A DNA stretch of 64,000 nt, taken from Amycolatopsis xylanica. GTDB taxonomy: Bacteria; Actinomycetota; Actinomycetes; Mycobacteriales; Pseudonocardiaceae. The DNA lies in NCBI RefSeq assembly GCF_900107045.1, contig NZ_FNON01000002.1, positions 62,001 to 126,000 on the forward strand, written 5' to 3'. Numbering within the stretch: position 1 is the first letter of the stretch; each line of letters begins with the position of its first letter. The position numbers and the translations under genes were made by a program. The notes beneath the pieces are model-generated. The model saw only the letters and a list, made by a program, of their open reading frames with translations. It searched no databases and had not been told where the DNA came from. Of this stretch, positions 45,541-53,089 are shown one piece after another.

Positions 45541-46351
45541 CCAGGTACCTCCCGTCAGCCGAGCTCAATTTACCGGCCAGTTCGTAAAACGCCACGGCCG
45601 CCGCGGTGGCCACGTTGAGCGAGTCGACCCCGCCTGCCATCGGGATGCGCACCGCGAGGTCGGACGCGGCCAGCGCGACCGGGGTCAATCCTGGCCCTTC
45701 CGAGCCCAGCAGCACCGCGACGCGCTCGAAATCACCCAAGGAACGCAAGGAAACCGCGTCCGCACGCGGGGTCAGCGCGGCGATGGTGAAGCCACGTTCC
45801 CGCAACTGGTCCAGTCCATTCGGCCACTCGTCGAAGGTCGCGAACGGGACGCGCAGCACGTGCCCCATCGAGACCCGCACGCTCCGCCGGTACAGCGGGT
45901 CGGAACAGCCGGCGCCGAGCAGCACGCCGTCGATGCCGAGCGCGGCGGCGTTGCGGAAGATCGACCCCAGGTTCTCGTGGTCCTGCACGCCTTCCAGCAC
46001 GGCGACCACGCGCGCGCCGTCGATGATCTCCCCGGCCGTCGGCTGCACCGGCCGGTCGGCCACCGCGAGCACGCCGCGGTTGAGGTGGAACCCGACGACC
46101 CGCGCCATCGTGTCGGCCGACGCGACGTACGCGGGCGCGTCGACACCGGAGAGGTCGAGTTCGCCGATCCGGCGCTCCACCCCGAGCAAAGCCCGTACCG
46201 GGTAGCGGGATTCCAGCAGCCGCCCGACGACCACGGTCCCCTCGGCGATCACCAGGCCACGGCCGCCGGGGCGGTCGGGGCGGCGATCGGCCGTGGCGAG
46301 ATCACGGAAATCGTCAAGTCTCGAATCGGTCACATCATCGACGGAGATCAT
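45518..46351 (-). CDS. SpoU/TrmH family RNA 2'-O-methyltransferase
   Basis: 277 residues from ATG 46351 (GTG 46360 also possible). An N-terminal RNA-binding-like part is followed by the knotted SPOUT domain: VVAVLEGVQDHENLGSIFRNAAALGIDGVLL (motif 1, with the conserved Asn and Arg), VAVLLGSEGPGL (motif 2) and IPMAGGVDSLNVATAAAVAFYEL (motif 3). It should methylate a ribose in rRNA or tRNA using S-adenosylmethionine. It is the backbone counterpart of Rv0881. Confidence 0.92.
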   Translation of the reverse strand: MISVDDVTDSRLDDFRDLATADRRPDRPGGRGLVIAEGTVVVGRLLESRYPVRALLGVERRIGELDLSGVDAPAYVASADTMARVVGFHLNRGVLAVADRPVQPTAGEIIDGARVVAVLEGVQDHENLGSIFRNAAALGIDGVLLGAGCSDPLYRRSVRVSMGHVLRVPFATFDEWPNGLDQLRERGFTIAALTPRADAVSLRSLGDFERVAVLLGSEGPGLTPVALAASDLAVRIPMAGGVDSLNVATAAAVAFYELAGKLSSADGRYLGGAADPR

Positions 46352-46577
46352 CTGTACCACCAGATGAGTGTTTCATCCGCCGGGTTGGAGCCGCATTGGT
46401 CCGAACGCCATGGCCTCCCCTGCGACGAACGGCGCAGTTTTGGCTCGCTGTTAACCACCGGTGACAGACAGCACCAGATTGGCGCTATACCGATTCCGTC
46501 GTGCGTGAAACGGTGGTCAACCGGGTAGTAACAACGCCCGGGCAGCACCACAACGACGACGAGCGCAAAGGACCACC

Positions 46578-48077
46578 ATGGGCCAGGACCTGTCGGCGGA
46601 CACCTTCACCTCGCGTGATCGAGGGCGGTACCGCCGTAAGGTCCAGCGCTGTCTCGACACGCTCGCCCGCATGCTTTCGGACGGCAGTTTTTCCTTTCCC
46701 CGCAAGAACATCGGCCTCGAGGTCGAGCTGAACCTGGTCGACCGCGAGATGCGGCCGTCGATGACCAACACCACGGTGCTGGACGCGCTGAACGACCCCT
46801 CGTTCACCACCGAACTGGGCCAGCACAACCTGGAACTCAACGTGCCGCCCCGCCCGCTCGCCGGGGATTCCGCGCTGACACTGGAAGAAGACCTCCGCGC
46901 GTACCTCTCAGCGGCGCGCTCGAAGGCCGAAGGCGCCGGCTCGCTGCTCGCGATGATCGGCATCCTGCCCACGCTGAGACATGAGCACTTCGACCAGAAG
47001 TGGCTCACCAACAACGCGCGATACTCGTTGCTGAACGACGAAATCTTCGCCGCCCGCGGCGAGCACACCGTGCTGGCCATGGAAGGCGCGGCACTCGAAG
47101 GCCACAAACCCGAGCGGCTGCGCAGTTACGCCGAGTCGATACTGCCCGAGGCGGCCTGCACCTCCGTGCAGCTGCACCTGCAGGTCGCGCCGGAGGAGTT
47201 CGCCGCGCATTGGAACGCCGCGCAGTGCCTGGCCGGCGTACAGGTCGCGCTCGGCGCGAACTCGCCGTTCCTGCTGGGCAAGGCACTGTGGCACGAGACC
47301 CGCATCCCGCTTTTCCTGCAGGCGACCGACACCAGGCCGGAGGAGCTCAAGAACCAGGGCGTGCGGCCGCGCGTGTGGTTCGGCGAGCGCTGGATCACGT
47401 CGATCTTCGACCTGTTCGAGGAGAACGTCCGCTATTTCCCCGGCCTGCTCCCGGAAACCGACGCCGAGGACCCGATCGAGGCGCTCGAGTCCGGCAACGC
47501 GCCCAAGCTCACCGAGCTCCGCATGCACAACGGGACCGTGTGGAGATGGAACCGCCCGGTGTACGACGTCGTGGACGGCCTGCCCCACCTCCGGGTGGAG
47601 AACCGCGTGCTGGCGGCGGGCCCGACCGTGCTCGACATCGTCGCCAACGCGGCGTTCTTCTATGGCGCGCAACGGGCACTCGCCGAGTCCGACCGCCCGG
47701 TCTGGTCCCAGATGTCCTTCCAAGCCGCCGAGGAAAACCTTTACGCGGGCGCACGCCAGGGTTTCGACGCCCAGCTCTACTGGCCGGGCATCGGCTGGAT
47801 CCCGCCGGACGAGCTCGTCCTGCGCGTCCTGCTGCCCATGGCACACGAAGGCCTGCGCCGCTCCGACGTCTCCGACGAAGCCCGCGAGCGCTACCTCGGC
47901 ATCATCGAGCAGCGCTGCCTCGCGCGCCGCACCGGTTCGTCCTGGCAACGCGACTACGTCCTGCGGGCGCAGGAACACGGCCTCGAGCGCGACGCGGCGC
48001 TGACCCGCATGCTCGGCCGCTACCTCGAGCTGTCCGAGGGCGAGACCCCGGTGCACACCTGGCCGGTCGAAGACTGA
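46578..48077 (+). CDS. glutamate-cysteine ligase family protein (GCS2-like)
   Basis: 499 residues, ATG 46578 after AAAGGACC. NIGLEVELNLVD near residue 44 and LGQHNLELNVPPRPL near 81 match the glutamate-binding strands of GCS2/YbdK-type carboxylate-amine ligases; HLQVAPEEFAAHWNAAQ, LTELRMHNGTVWRWNRPVYD and LRVENRVLAAGPTVLD complete the pattern. It may form a gamma-glutamyl amide bond with an amine or cysteine at the cost of ATP. Mycothiol producers do not need glutathione, so another product is possible. It stands alone, followed by hairpins. Confidence 0.8.
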   Translation: MGQDLSADTFTSRDRGRYRRKVQRCLDTLARMLSDGSFSFPRKNIGLEVELNLVDREMRPSMTNTTVLDALNDPSFTTELGQHNLELNVPPRPLAGDSALTLEEDLRAYLSAARSKAEGAGSLLAMIGILPTLRHEHFDQKWLTNNARYSLLNDEIFAARGEHTVLAMEGAALEGHKPERLRSYAESILPEAACTSVQLHLQVAPEEFAAHWNAAQCLAGVQVALGANSPFLLGKALWHETRIPLFLQATDTRPEELKNQGVRPRVWFGERWITSIFDLFEENVRYFPGLLPETDAEDPIEALESGNAPKLTELRMHNGTVWRWNRPVYDVVDGLPHLRVENRVLAAGPTVLDIVANAAFFYGAQRALAESDRPVWSQMSFQAAEENLYAGARQGFDAQLYWPGIGWIPPDELVLRVLLPMAHEGLRRSDVSDEARERYLGIIEQRCLARRTGSSWQRDYVLRAQEHGLERDAALTRMLGRYLELSEGETPVHTWPVED

Positions 48078-48090
48078 CCCACCTCAGGAG

Positions 48091-48134
48091 TCGTGAGTGT
48101 TCCGGCCGGTTAGAACCGGCTATACCACTCACGA
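48091..48134. terminator. 44-nt palindrome, family A copy 4
   Basis: TCGTGAGTG and CACTCACGA arms with an inner GCCGGTTAGAACCGGC stem, 13 bases after the stop of the ligase-like gene. The outer and inner stems are joined by mismatched bases. Confidence 0.7.
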
Positions 48135-48240
48135 CCCCAGGCCTGGTGTTCGTCCGAGATCCGCACGGAAGCCACTTTCGTCACCCTCACCGTTACAAAC
48201 GCCCCGTTCGTCACCCGCCCAGCAAGGAACGCACGCGAAG

Positions 48241-48297
48241 GAGGTGACAAGGGCGCCCCTTGTCACCTCTAGCGTTACTAAGGCGCCCCTTGTTCCC
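48241..48297. repeat. dispersed palindromic repeat, family B copy 2
   Basis: GAGGTGACAAGGG-CGC-CCCTTGTCACCTC (48241-48269) followed by an AGCGTTACTAAGGCGCC-type tail up to TGTTCCC. It aligns with the copy at 4368-4427 over about 57 bases with few changes. A partial family D unit (GAAGCCACTTTCGTCACC) lies just upstream near 48169. Confidence 0.7.
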
Positions 48298-48346
48298 ACC
48301 CCAGAACCGGCCGCAACGCTCACGGCCTTTGTGTAACGATGGTGGG

Positions 48347-48412
48347 ATGCAGCGAGCGTGGCGTACCCGCGACGAGGTCGCGGACATCTTCTGGCGCGAA
48401 GCGAGCAGCTGA
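48347..48412 (+). CDS. possible 21-codon leader ORF overlapping the TetR start
   Basis: ATG 48347 opens 21 codons (MQRAWRTRDEVADIFWREAS plus one serine) that end in a TGA overlapping the ATG of the TetR gene (TGATG). The tight stop/start overlap suggests translational coupling or a leader peptide, though a chance frame is possible. No Shine-Dalgarno-like sequence is obvious beyond GGTGGG. Confidence 0.3.
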   Translation: MQRAWRTRDEVADIFWREASS

Positions 48413-49014
48413 TGCCGAAGATCATCGGCGGGTCGCTCGAGGCGCATCGGCAGCAGGTCCGCGCCAAGGTCTTCGACGTCCTGCGCACCCAGCTCTACGA
48501 ACGCGGTTTCGACGCGGTGACGCTGGCCGGGGTCGCGGCAGAGGCCGGGCTCGGCCGCACCGCGATGTACAACCACTTCCCCGACAAGGAATCCCTGCTC
48601 GTCGCCTTCGTCGAGGACGAGGCGACGCGCTACGTCGAGCGTCTCGACGAAGCCGTCGGCGCGGTCGAAGACCCGGTGGCCAAGCTGGCCACCTTCGTCA
48701 GGCTCCAGCTGCGGGTACTCGCCGAGTACCACCTGCCGCCGGGCACCGCGCTCGCGTCGGCGCTGGCGCCCGCCGCGTACCGGCGGATCAGCGCGCACGC
48801 CGACCCGATCACCGGGCAGCTGCGCGAAATCCTCGCGGCGGGCAGGCGCAGCGGGCAGCTCGCCGATGAGGATCCGGACATCCTGATCCCGATGATCACC
48901 TCGGCGCTGTCCACCCGCTCGATCATCGACGTGCCACCTGAGCAGGTCGAATCCGCCATCGACGCGGCGGTCCGGTTCGTGCTGCGCGCGGTCGGTTCGA
49001 GTGAATCACGCTAA
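48412..49014 (+). CDS. TetR family transcriptional regulator
   Basis: 200 residues from ATG 48412; a GTG at 48358 is in frame. It has a helix-turn-helix in residues 15-65 (VTLAGVAAEAGLGRTAMYNHFPDKESLL) with the TetR aromatic signature YNHFPDKE, then a helical domain. Its stop is two bases from an iron box and 36 bases from a perfect dyad that precedes the heme oxygenase gene, so it is a likely co-regulator of heme degradation. Confidence 0.88.
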   Translation: MPKIIGGSLEAHRQQVRAKVFDVLRTQLYERGFDAVTLAGVAAEAGLGRTAMYNHFPDKESLLVAFVEDEATRYVERLDEAVGAVEDPVAKLATFVRLQLRVLAEYHLPPGTALASALAPAAYRRISAHADPITGQLREILAAGRRSGQLADEDPDILIPMITSALSTRSIIDVPPEQVESAIDAAVRFVLRAVGSSESR

Positions 49015-49015
49015 T

Positions 49016-49034
49016 TTAGGGTAGCCTAACCCGG
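49016..49034. promoter_or_regulatory. IdeR/DtxR iron box upstream of heme oxygenase
   Basis: TTAGGGTAGCCTAACCCGG matches the 19-bp consensus TTAGGTTAGSCTAACCTAA at about 15 positions. It lies 52 bases upstream of the heme oxygenase ATG, which suits iron-dependent repression by an IdeR-type protein. Confidence 0.75.
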
Positions 49035-49050
49035 ATCCATCACCTAAGCT

Positions 49051-49073
49051 CTTTCTGACAGCTTGTCAGAAAG
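49051..49073. promoter_or_regulatory. perfect TetR-type operator upstream of heme oxygenase
   Basis: CTTTCTGACA-GCT-TGTCAGAAAG: perfect 10-bp arms around a 3-nt centre, ending 12 bases before the heme oxygenase start and abutting its Shine-Dalgarno sequence. The adjacent TetR protein (48412-49014) is the obvious candidate ligand. Confidence 0.65.
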
Positions 49074-49085
49074 AGGAGTCGACGG

Positions 49086-49748
49086 ATGACCACGGACCTC
49101 GAGCAGATCCCGTTCTCGAAGACGCTCCGCAGCTCCACACTGGGCGTGCACGACAAGGCCAACCACTCCGGCTACATGAACGCGCTGCTCGGTGGCGAGC
49201 TCACACTGGCGGGCTACACACAGCTGGCCGTCCAGTACTACTTCATCTATCAGGCGATCGAGCAGGCCAGCGACCGGATGCGGATCGACCCGGTCGGGTC
49301 GGCCTTCGTCTTCGACGAGCTGCGCAGGCTGCCGAAGCTCGACCGCGACCTGAACCACCTCATCGGCCGGGACTGGCCGGCCAAGGTCACCCCGCTGCCC
49401 GCGACGCTGGCGTACGCGCGGCGCGTGCGCGAGGCGTCCTCGTGGGCGGGCGGCTACGTCGCGCACCACTACACGCGCTATCTCGGCGACATCGCGGGCG
49501 GCCAGGTGATCCGGCGGCTCATCGCGAAGAAGTACGAGGTCACCGGGGACGGCTCGCTGTTCTACCACTTCGACGAGATCGGCAGCGCGCCCGCGTTCCG
49601 CGACCGCTACCGCACGCTGCTCGACGAGGCGCCGTGGTCCGAAGACGAGCGCGCCCGGATCATCGACGAGACGCTGGTGGCGTTCGAGTGCAACATCGCC
49701 GTCTTCGCGGAACTCGCCGACGGCATGGACAAGTACCGGGCGGCCTGA
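49086..49748 (+). CDS. biliverdin-producing heme oxygenase
   Basis: 220 residues from ATG 49086 with GAGGAG upstream. It cleaves heme to biliverdin, CO and iron. The proximal heme ligand is expected in TLGVHDKANHSGYM (near residue 22), and the distal-helix signature HHYTRYLGDIAGGQVI is present. The length is normal for the HmuO/HO-1-like family. Iron box and TetR dyad together point to expression under iron limitation or in response to a heme-related ligand. Confidence 0.95.
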   Translation: MTTDLEQIPFSKTLRSSTLGVHDKANHSGYMNALLGGELTLAGYTQLAVQYYFIYQAIEQASDRMRIDPVGSAFVFDELRRLPKLDRDLNHLIGRDWPAKVTPLPATLAYARRVREASSWAGGYVAHHYTRYLGDIAGGQVIRRLIAKKYEVTGDGSLFYHFDEIGSAPAFRDRYRTLLDEAPWSEDERARIIDETLVAFECNIAVFAELADGMDKYRAA

Positions 49749-49771
49749 CTTCCCAGGCCGCCCGGCCACCA

Positions 49772-50530
49772 CTACGCGTTCGGGTCGAACGGGATGCCCG
49801 CGGGCTTCGCCTTGGCGAGCTGCCCGGCGAAGTTGCCGTCCTTCAAGGCGAAGCTGGCGCTGCCGAAGTCGGCGTTGACCAGCTTGTCGCGCAGGCCGCT
49901 CGGATAGCCGTTCCAGCCGACGAGCGCCGGGTACCGCCAGTTGTGATAGTGGTTCTCCGGTGGCTCGTCGTTGCCGTTCGCGGCGCGGAAGCAGTGCGTG
50001 CTGATGCCGTCCTTGTGGTAGACGACCTTGGGATGCGTGCCGTCCCAGCGGATGTTGTCGCGCGTGTGGATCGCGTAGCCGCCGTGCTGTGAGGTCGAGA
50101 CGTACTGGGCGACGTTGTCCTTCACCCAGACGACGTTGTGCTCCCAGTCGTGCCGGTGCCCGGCGGAGCCGGGGCCGAGTGAGACCTGGTCCTTTTCGAA
50201 GTACGAGCCGTACATGATGGCGCACCAGCCGTTGTTGCACTTGTAGCGCGCGTAGGTGTTGACGTTGTCGAGGTCGGACTGGTCACGGCACTGGCCGTTG
50301 ACGTCGCCGCCCATGCCGAGACCGGGTGCGATCGTGCCGTCGCGGCCGATCGCGGGCGAGGCGTAGCAACCGTCCTTGTCGTAGTCGTAGGCGGGCGAAA
50401 ACGTCTGTTCCAGCCCGTCCGCGTTCTGCGGGAGCGCGCTGGGCGGGGTGGCGCCGGCGACGGCGGGGACCGACACGGCGAGCGCGAAGGCGCCCGCCAG
50501 AGCCGTGAACAGGTGACGGCTGGGGATCAA
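49772..50530 (-). CDS. secreted NPP1 (Nep1-like, necrosis-inducing) protein
   Basis: 252 residues from TTG 50530 with GAGGAG eight bases upstream. The signal peptide is cleaved after AGA or AVA near residue 26. The mature protein carries GHRHDWEHNVVWV, the hallmark heptapeptide of Nep1-like proteins whose acidic and histidine residues bind a divalent metal, and four or more cysteines (DGCYAS, GQCRDQ, YKCNNGWCAIMY) that can pair. In plant-associated microbes such proteins bind plant sphingolipids and are cytolytic; bacterial members may have other roles. Named from the motif. Confidence 0.9.
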   Translation of the reverse strand: MIPSRHLFTALAGAFALAVSVPAVAGATPPSALPQNADGLEQTFSPAYDYDKDGCYASPAIGRDGTIAPGLGMGGDVNGQCRDQSDLDNVNTYARYKCNNGWCAIMYGSYFEKDQVSLGPGSAGHRHDWEHNVVWVKDNVAQYVSTSQHGGYAIHTRDNIRWDGTHPKVVYHKDGISTHCFRAANGNDEPPENHYHNWRYPALVGWNGYPSGLRDKLVNADFGSASFALKDGNFAGQLAKAKPAGIPFDPNA

Positions 50531-50841
50531 GGTGGTTCTCCTCGCTGGGCGTGTGACAGCACTGGGAACGAGGGCCAGTATTCAGCCGGCCACCCGACCG
50601 GCACACCTATTTCGTGAATAAATTTCAGATGAACACGGGGAGCGACGGCCGTCACAGCCCGTTGACCTCCAGTTAGGTCGAGGTAGCAGGCTGGGTTTAC
50701 GGCGATGCCCCCTCGGGAACACCGCTGGAGAACCTGAGCGTTCCAGCCTGAAAGACAGCGCGGCCCCAGGTCGCCACGGATGGGCGAGTGCTACTAGGTT
50801 CGTTACCGAAAGACTTGTGTCGAAACGATGAAGGAGGGCCA
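50531..50841. promoter_or_regulatory. divergent NPP1/superoxide dismutase promoter region
   Basis: 311 bases without a gene. A TAGGTT -10-like hexamer near 50796 lies about 40 bases upstream of the superoxide dismutase start. A small dyad (GACCT-n6-AGGTC, near 50669-50684) and an AT-richer patch at 50608-50630 (leftward promoter for the NPP1 gene) are the only other marks I see. Confidence 0.35.
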
Positions 50842-51465
50842 ATGGCCCGGTACGAGCTCCCCGATCTCGACTACGACTACAGCGCCCTCGCGCCGCATAT
50901 CTCCGCCGAGATCAACGAGCTGCACCACAGCAAGCACCACGCGACCTACGTCAAGGGCGCGAACGACACCCTCGACAAGATCGCCGAGGCGCGCGACGCG
51001 GGCAACTTCGGCGACATCGTCGGCCTGCAGACCACGCTGGCGTTCCACCTGGCCGGGCACGCCAACCACGTGGTGTGGTGGAAGATCCTGTCCCCGGAAG
51101 GCGGCGACAAGCCGACCGGCGAGCTCGCGGCCGCGATCGACGAGGCGTTCGGCTCGTTCGACAAGTTCAAGGCGCAGTTCACCGCGGTGGCCACCACCAT
51201 CCAGGGCAACGGCTGGGGCGCGCTGTCCTGGGACCCGATCGGCAAGACGCTGATCACCCAGCAGCTGCGCGACCACCACAACAACCTGGTGCTGCCGACC
51301 ACGCCGATCCTGCTGGTCGACGTCTGGGAGCACGCCTTCTACCTCGACTACAAGAACGTCAAGCCGAAGTACGTCGAGGCGCTCTGGAACATCTTCAACT
51401 GGGCCGAGATCAGCAAGCGGTTCGACAACGCCGTCGCCGGCGGCAACGGCCTCCTGCTCGGCTGA
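50842..51465 (+). CDS. sodA: superoxide dismutase, Mn/Fe type
   Basis: 207 residues from ATG 50842 with AAGGAGG. It dismutates superoxide. Metal ligands are visible: H in [11 protein letters not shown] (near 27), H in [11 protein letters not shown] (near 75), and D and H in [13 protein letters not shown] (near 160-165). It lacks a signal peptide, as do most actinobacterial SODs. It is followed directly by a textbook intrinsic terminator. Confidence 0.96.
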   Translation: MARYELPDLDYDYSALAPHISAEINELHHSKHHATYVKGANDTLDKIAEARDAGNFGDIVGLQTTLAFHLAGHANHVVWWKILSPEGGDKPTGELAAAIDEAFGSFDKFKAQFTAVATTIQGNGWGALSWDPIGKTLITQQLRDHHNNLVLPTTPILLVDVWEHAFYLDYKNVKPKYVEALWNIFNWAEISKRFDNAVAGGNGLLLG

Positions 51466-51478
51466 GGCTCTCGTCGGC

Positions 51479-51511
51479 AAAGGGGCCCTTCCGCCTGGGA
51501 GGGCCCCTTTT
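51479..51511 (+). terminator. intrinsic terminator of the superoxide dismutase gene
   Basis: AAAGGGGCCCTTCC pairs with GGGAGGGCCCCTTT and ends in a TTTT run: a classical rho-independent terminator, 14 bases after the stop. Confidence 0.9.
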
Positions 51512-51535
51512 CGCATCTAAACCCGGGGGAACGAC

Positions 51536-52300
51536 ATGGACGTGAACGCGTATCTGGCGAGACTCGGCGTCGAACGCCCGGCGAAGCTCGACGCCGCGGC
51601 GCTGCGCACACTGCAGGAAGCCCATCTGCTGCGCGTGCCTTTCGAGAACCTGAGCGTGCACCTGCCGGAGCCGATCGATCTCGACCCCGCCGCGCTGGTC
51701 GACAAGATCGTCCAGCGTGGCCGCGGCGGCTTCTGCTTCGAGCTCAACGGCGCTTTCGCGTGGCTGCTGCGCGAACTCGGCTTCGAGGTGACGCTGCACG
51801 CCGTGCGCGTGTTCGGCGCCGAGGGCAGGCTCGGGCCGCCCTACGACCACCTCGCGCTGCGCGTCGAACTCGACGAGCCGTGGCTGGCCGATGTCGGGTT
51901 CGGCCGGTTCTGCCGGTATCCGCTGCGGCTCGATTTCCGGGGACCGCAGGCCGATCCGGAAGGCGAGTTCGAGGTGCGTGAGGCGCCGTTCGGCGACCTC
52001 GACGTGCTGCACGACGGCAAGCCGACGAACCGGATCGAGCCGAGGCCGCGCGAGCTGACCGAGTTCGTGCCGATGGCGTGGTGGCACTCGACCTCGCCGA
52101 AGTCGCACTTCACGAAGAGCCTGACGTGTTCGCGGCCGACCCCTGCCGGGCGGGTCACTCTTTCGGGCGACAAGTTGATCGAAACCGTCGACGGCGTGCG
52201 CGAGGAGCGCACACTGACCGGCGACGCGGAGATCCTCGGTGCCTACCGGGCGCACTTCGGGATCGAGCTGGACCAGGTGCCGCGGGTGCGCACGTTCTAA
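51536..52300 (+). CDS. nat: arylamine N-acetyltransferase
   Basis: 254 residues from ATG 51536. The catalytic triad is clear: Cys in RGRGGFCFELNG (near 69), His in YDHLALRVEL (near 105) and Asp in LADVGFGR (near 120). It transfers acetyl or another acyl group from CoA to arylamines or hydrazines by a ping-pong route. The length is slightly shorter than most (about 275). A hairpin (52305-52337) follows at once. Confidence 0.93.
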   Translation: MDVNAYLARLGVERPAKLDAAALRTLQEAHLLRVPFENLSVHLPEPIDLDPAALVDKIVQRGRGGFCFELNGAFAWLLRELGFEVTLHAVRVFGAEGRLGPPYDHLALRVELDEPWLADVGFGRFCRYPLRLDFRGPQADPEGEFEVREAPFGDLDVLHDGKPTNRIEPRPRELTEFVPMAWWHSTSPKSHFTKSLTCSRPTPAGRVTLSGDKLIETVDGVREERTLTGDAEILGAYRAHFGIELDQVPRVRTF

Positions 52301-52304
52301 ATGA

Positions 52305-52337
52305 ACGGAGCCCCGAGGCTTGGCCCCGGGGCTCCGT
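52305..52337. terminator. hairpin between nat and the orphan iron box
   Basis: A 15-bp stem with one mismatch (arm ACGGAGCCCCGAGGC) and loop TTG begins 4 bases after the nat stop. It probably terminates nat; on the minus strand it would also end any transcript starting at the iron box at 52383. Confidence 0.75.
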
Positions 52338-52382
52338 CCGTTCCCGAACTGACTGCCGCTCCCACCACGAAGCGGACGTGTA

Positions 52383-52401
52383 TGAGGTTAGCCTAACCTC
52401 A
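52383..52401. promoter_or_regulatory. orphan IdeR/DtxR iron box between convergent genes
   Basis: TGAGGTTAGCCTAACCTCA is a perfect palindrome and matches the iron-box consensus at 17 of 19 positions, better than the box at the heme oxygenase. Neither neighbour starts here: nat ends at 52300 and the minus-strand DHFR-like gene ends at 52440. Both strands contain a TANNNT -10-like hexamer (TAGCCT, TAGGCT). Confidence 0.75.
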
Positions 52402-52439
52402 CCAACTCAGGCAAGACCGGGCTCGTGGAGATCCACATC

Positions 52440-53021
52440 TCACCCATTCGCCCGAGTCCGATAGGTCGCGATGATGACGCCGGTGGTCGTCGGCACGCTC
52501 TTGACCAGCTCGAATGCACCGAACGGGCCTTCATGGGCGAAGAGCCGCACACCCGAGCCGAGCACGATCGGGTGAATGAGCAGTACGAACTGGTCGATCA
52601 GGCCATGCGGCAATAGCGAGCGCACCAGCGCGCCGCTGCCGAGGATGATCATGTCGCTCTCGGCCTTGAGCCGGGCGACGGCTTCGGGCACGTAGCCCTC
52701 GATCAGGGTGGAGTTCATCCACGGCAGTGGCTCGGCCAGCGTGGTGGACGCGACGTACTTCGGCGCCTTGTTCAGCACCTGGGTGAACGGGTTGGGCTCC
52801 GGCTGGTTCGGCCAGACCGCGTAGAAGCTCTCGTAAGTCCGCCGCCCGAACAGCAGCGCACGCGGCTCGCCCCGGCCGACGCCCATCTCGCGGGCCATCA
52901 CCTCGTCGCCGTAGGCCGTGGCCCAGCCGCCGTGCGCGAATCCGCCGCGAGTGTCCTCGTCGGCGCCGCCGGGCGCCTGTATCACGCCGTCGAGGGAGAT
53001 ACTGACTACTGCGGTGATCAT
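52440..53021 (-). CDS. dihydrofolate reductase family protein (RibD C-terminal-like)
   Basis: 193 residues from ATG 53021 with GAGGAACC. It has the RibD_C/DHFR-like fold pattern: ITAVVSISLDGVIQAPGG at the start, ALLFGRRTYESFYAVWP, NKAPKYVASTTL, MIILGSGALVRSLLPHGLIDQF and HPIVLGSGVRLF. Such small proteins are annotated as dihydrofolate reductase family but rarely have shown that activity; a NADPH-dependent reductase role is plausible. Confidence 0.88.
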   Translation of the reverse strand: MITAVVSISLDGVIQAPGGADEDTRGGFAHGGWATAYGDEVMAREMGVGRGEPRALLFGRRTYESFYAVWPNQPEPNPFTQVLNKAPKYVASTTLAEPLPWMNSTLIEGYVPEAVARLKAESDMIILGSGALVRSLLPHGLIDQFVLLIHPIVLGSGVRLFAHEGPFGAFELVKSVPTTTGVIIATYRTRANG

Positions 53022-53089
53022 GGGTTCCTCCAGTTCGTAAGGGCTGTTTCGCCCTCTACACGAACTGGATCGGCCCAGATCGACAGAAC

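Noticed and set aside
52425..52616. Small plus-strand ORF downstream of the orphan iron box (GTG 52425, 63 codons)
   Set aside because: It is antisense to the DHFR-like gene, lacks a ribosome binding site and shows no protein-like features.
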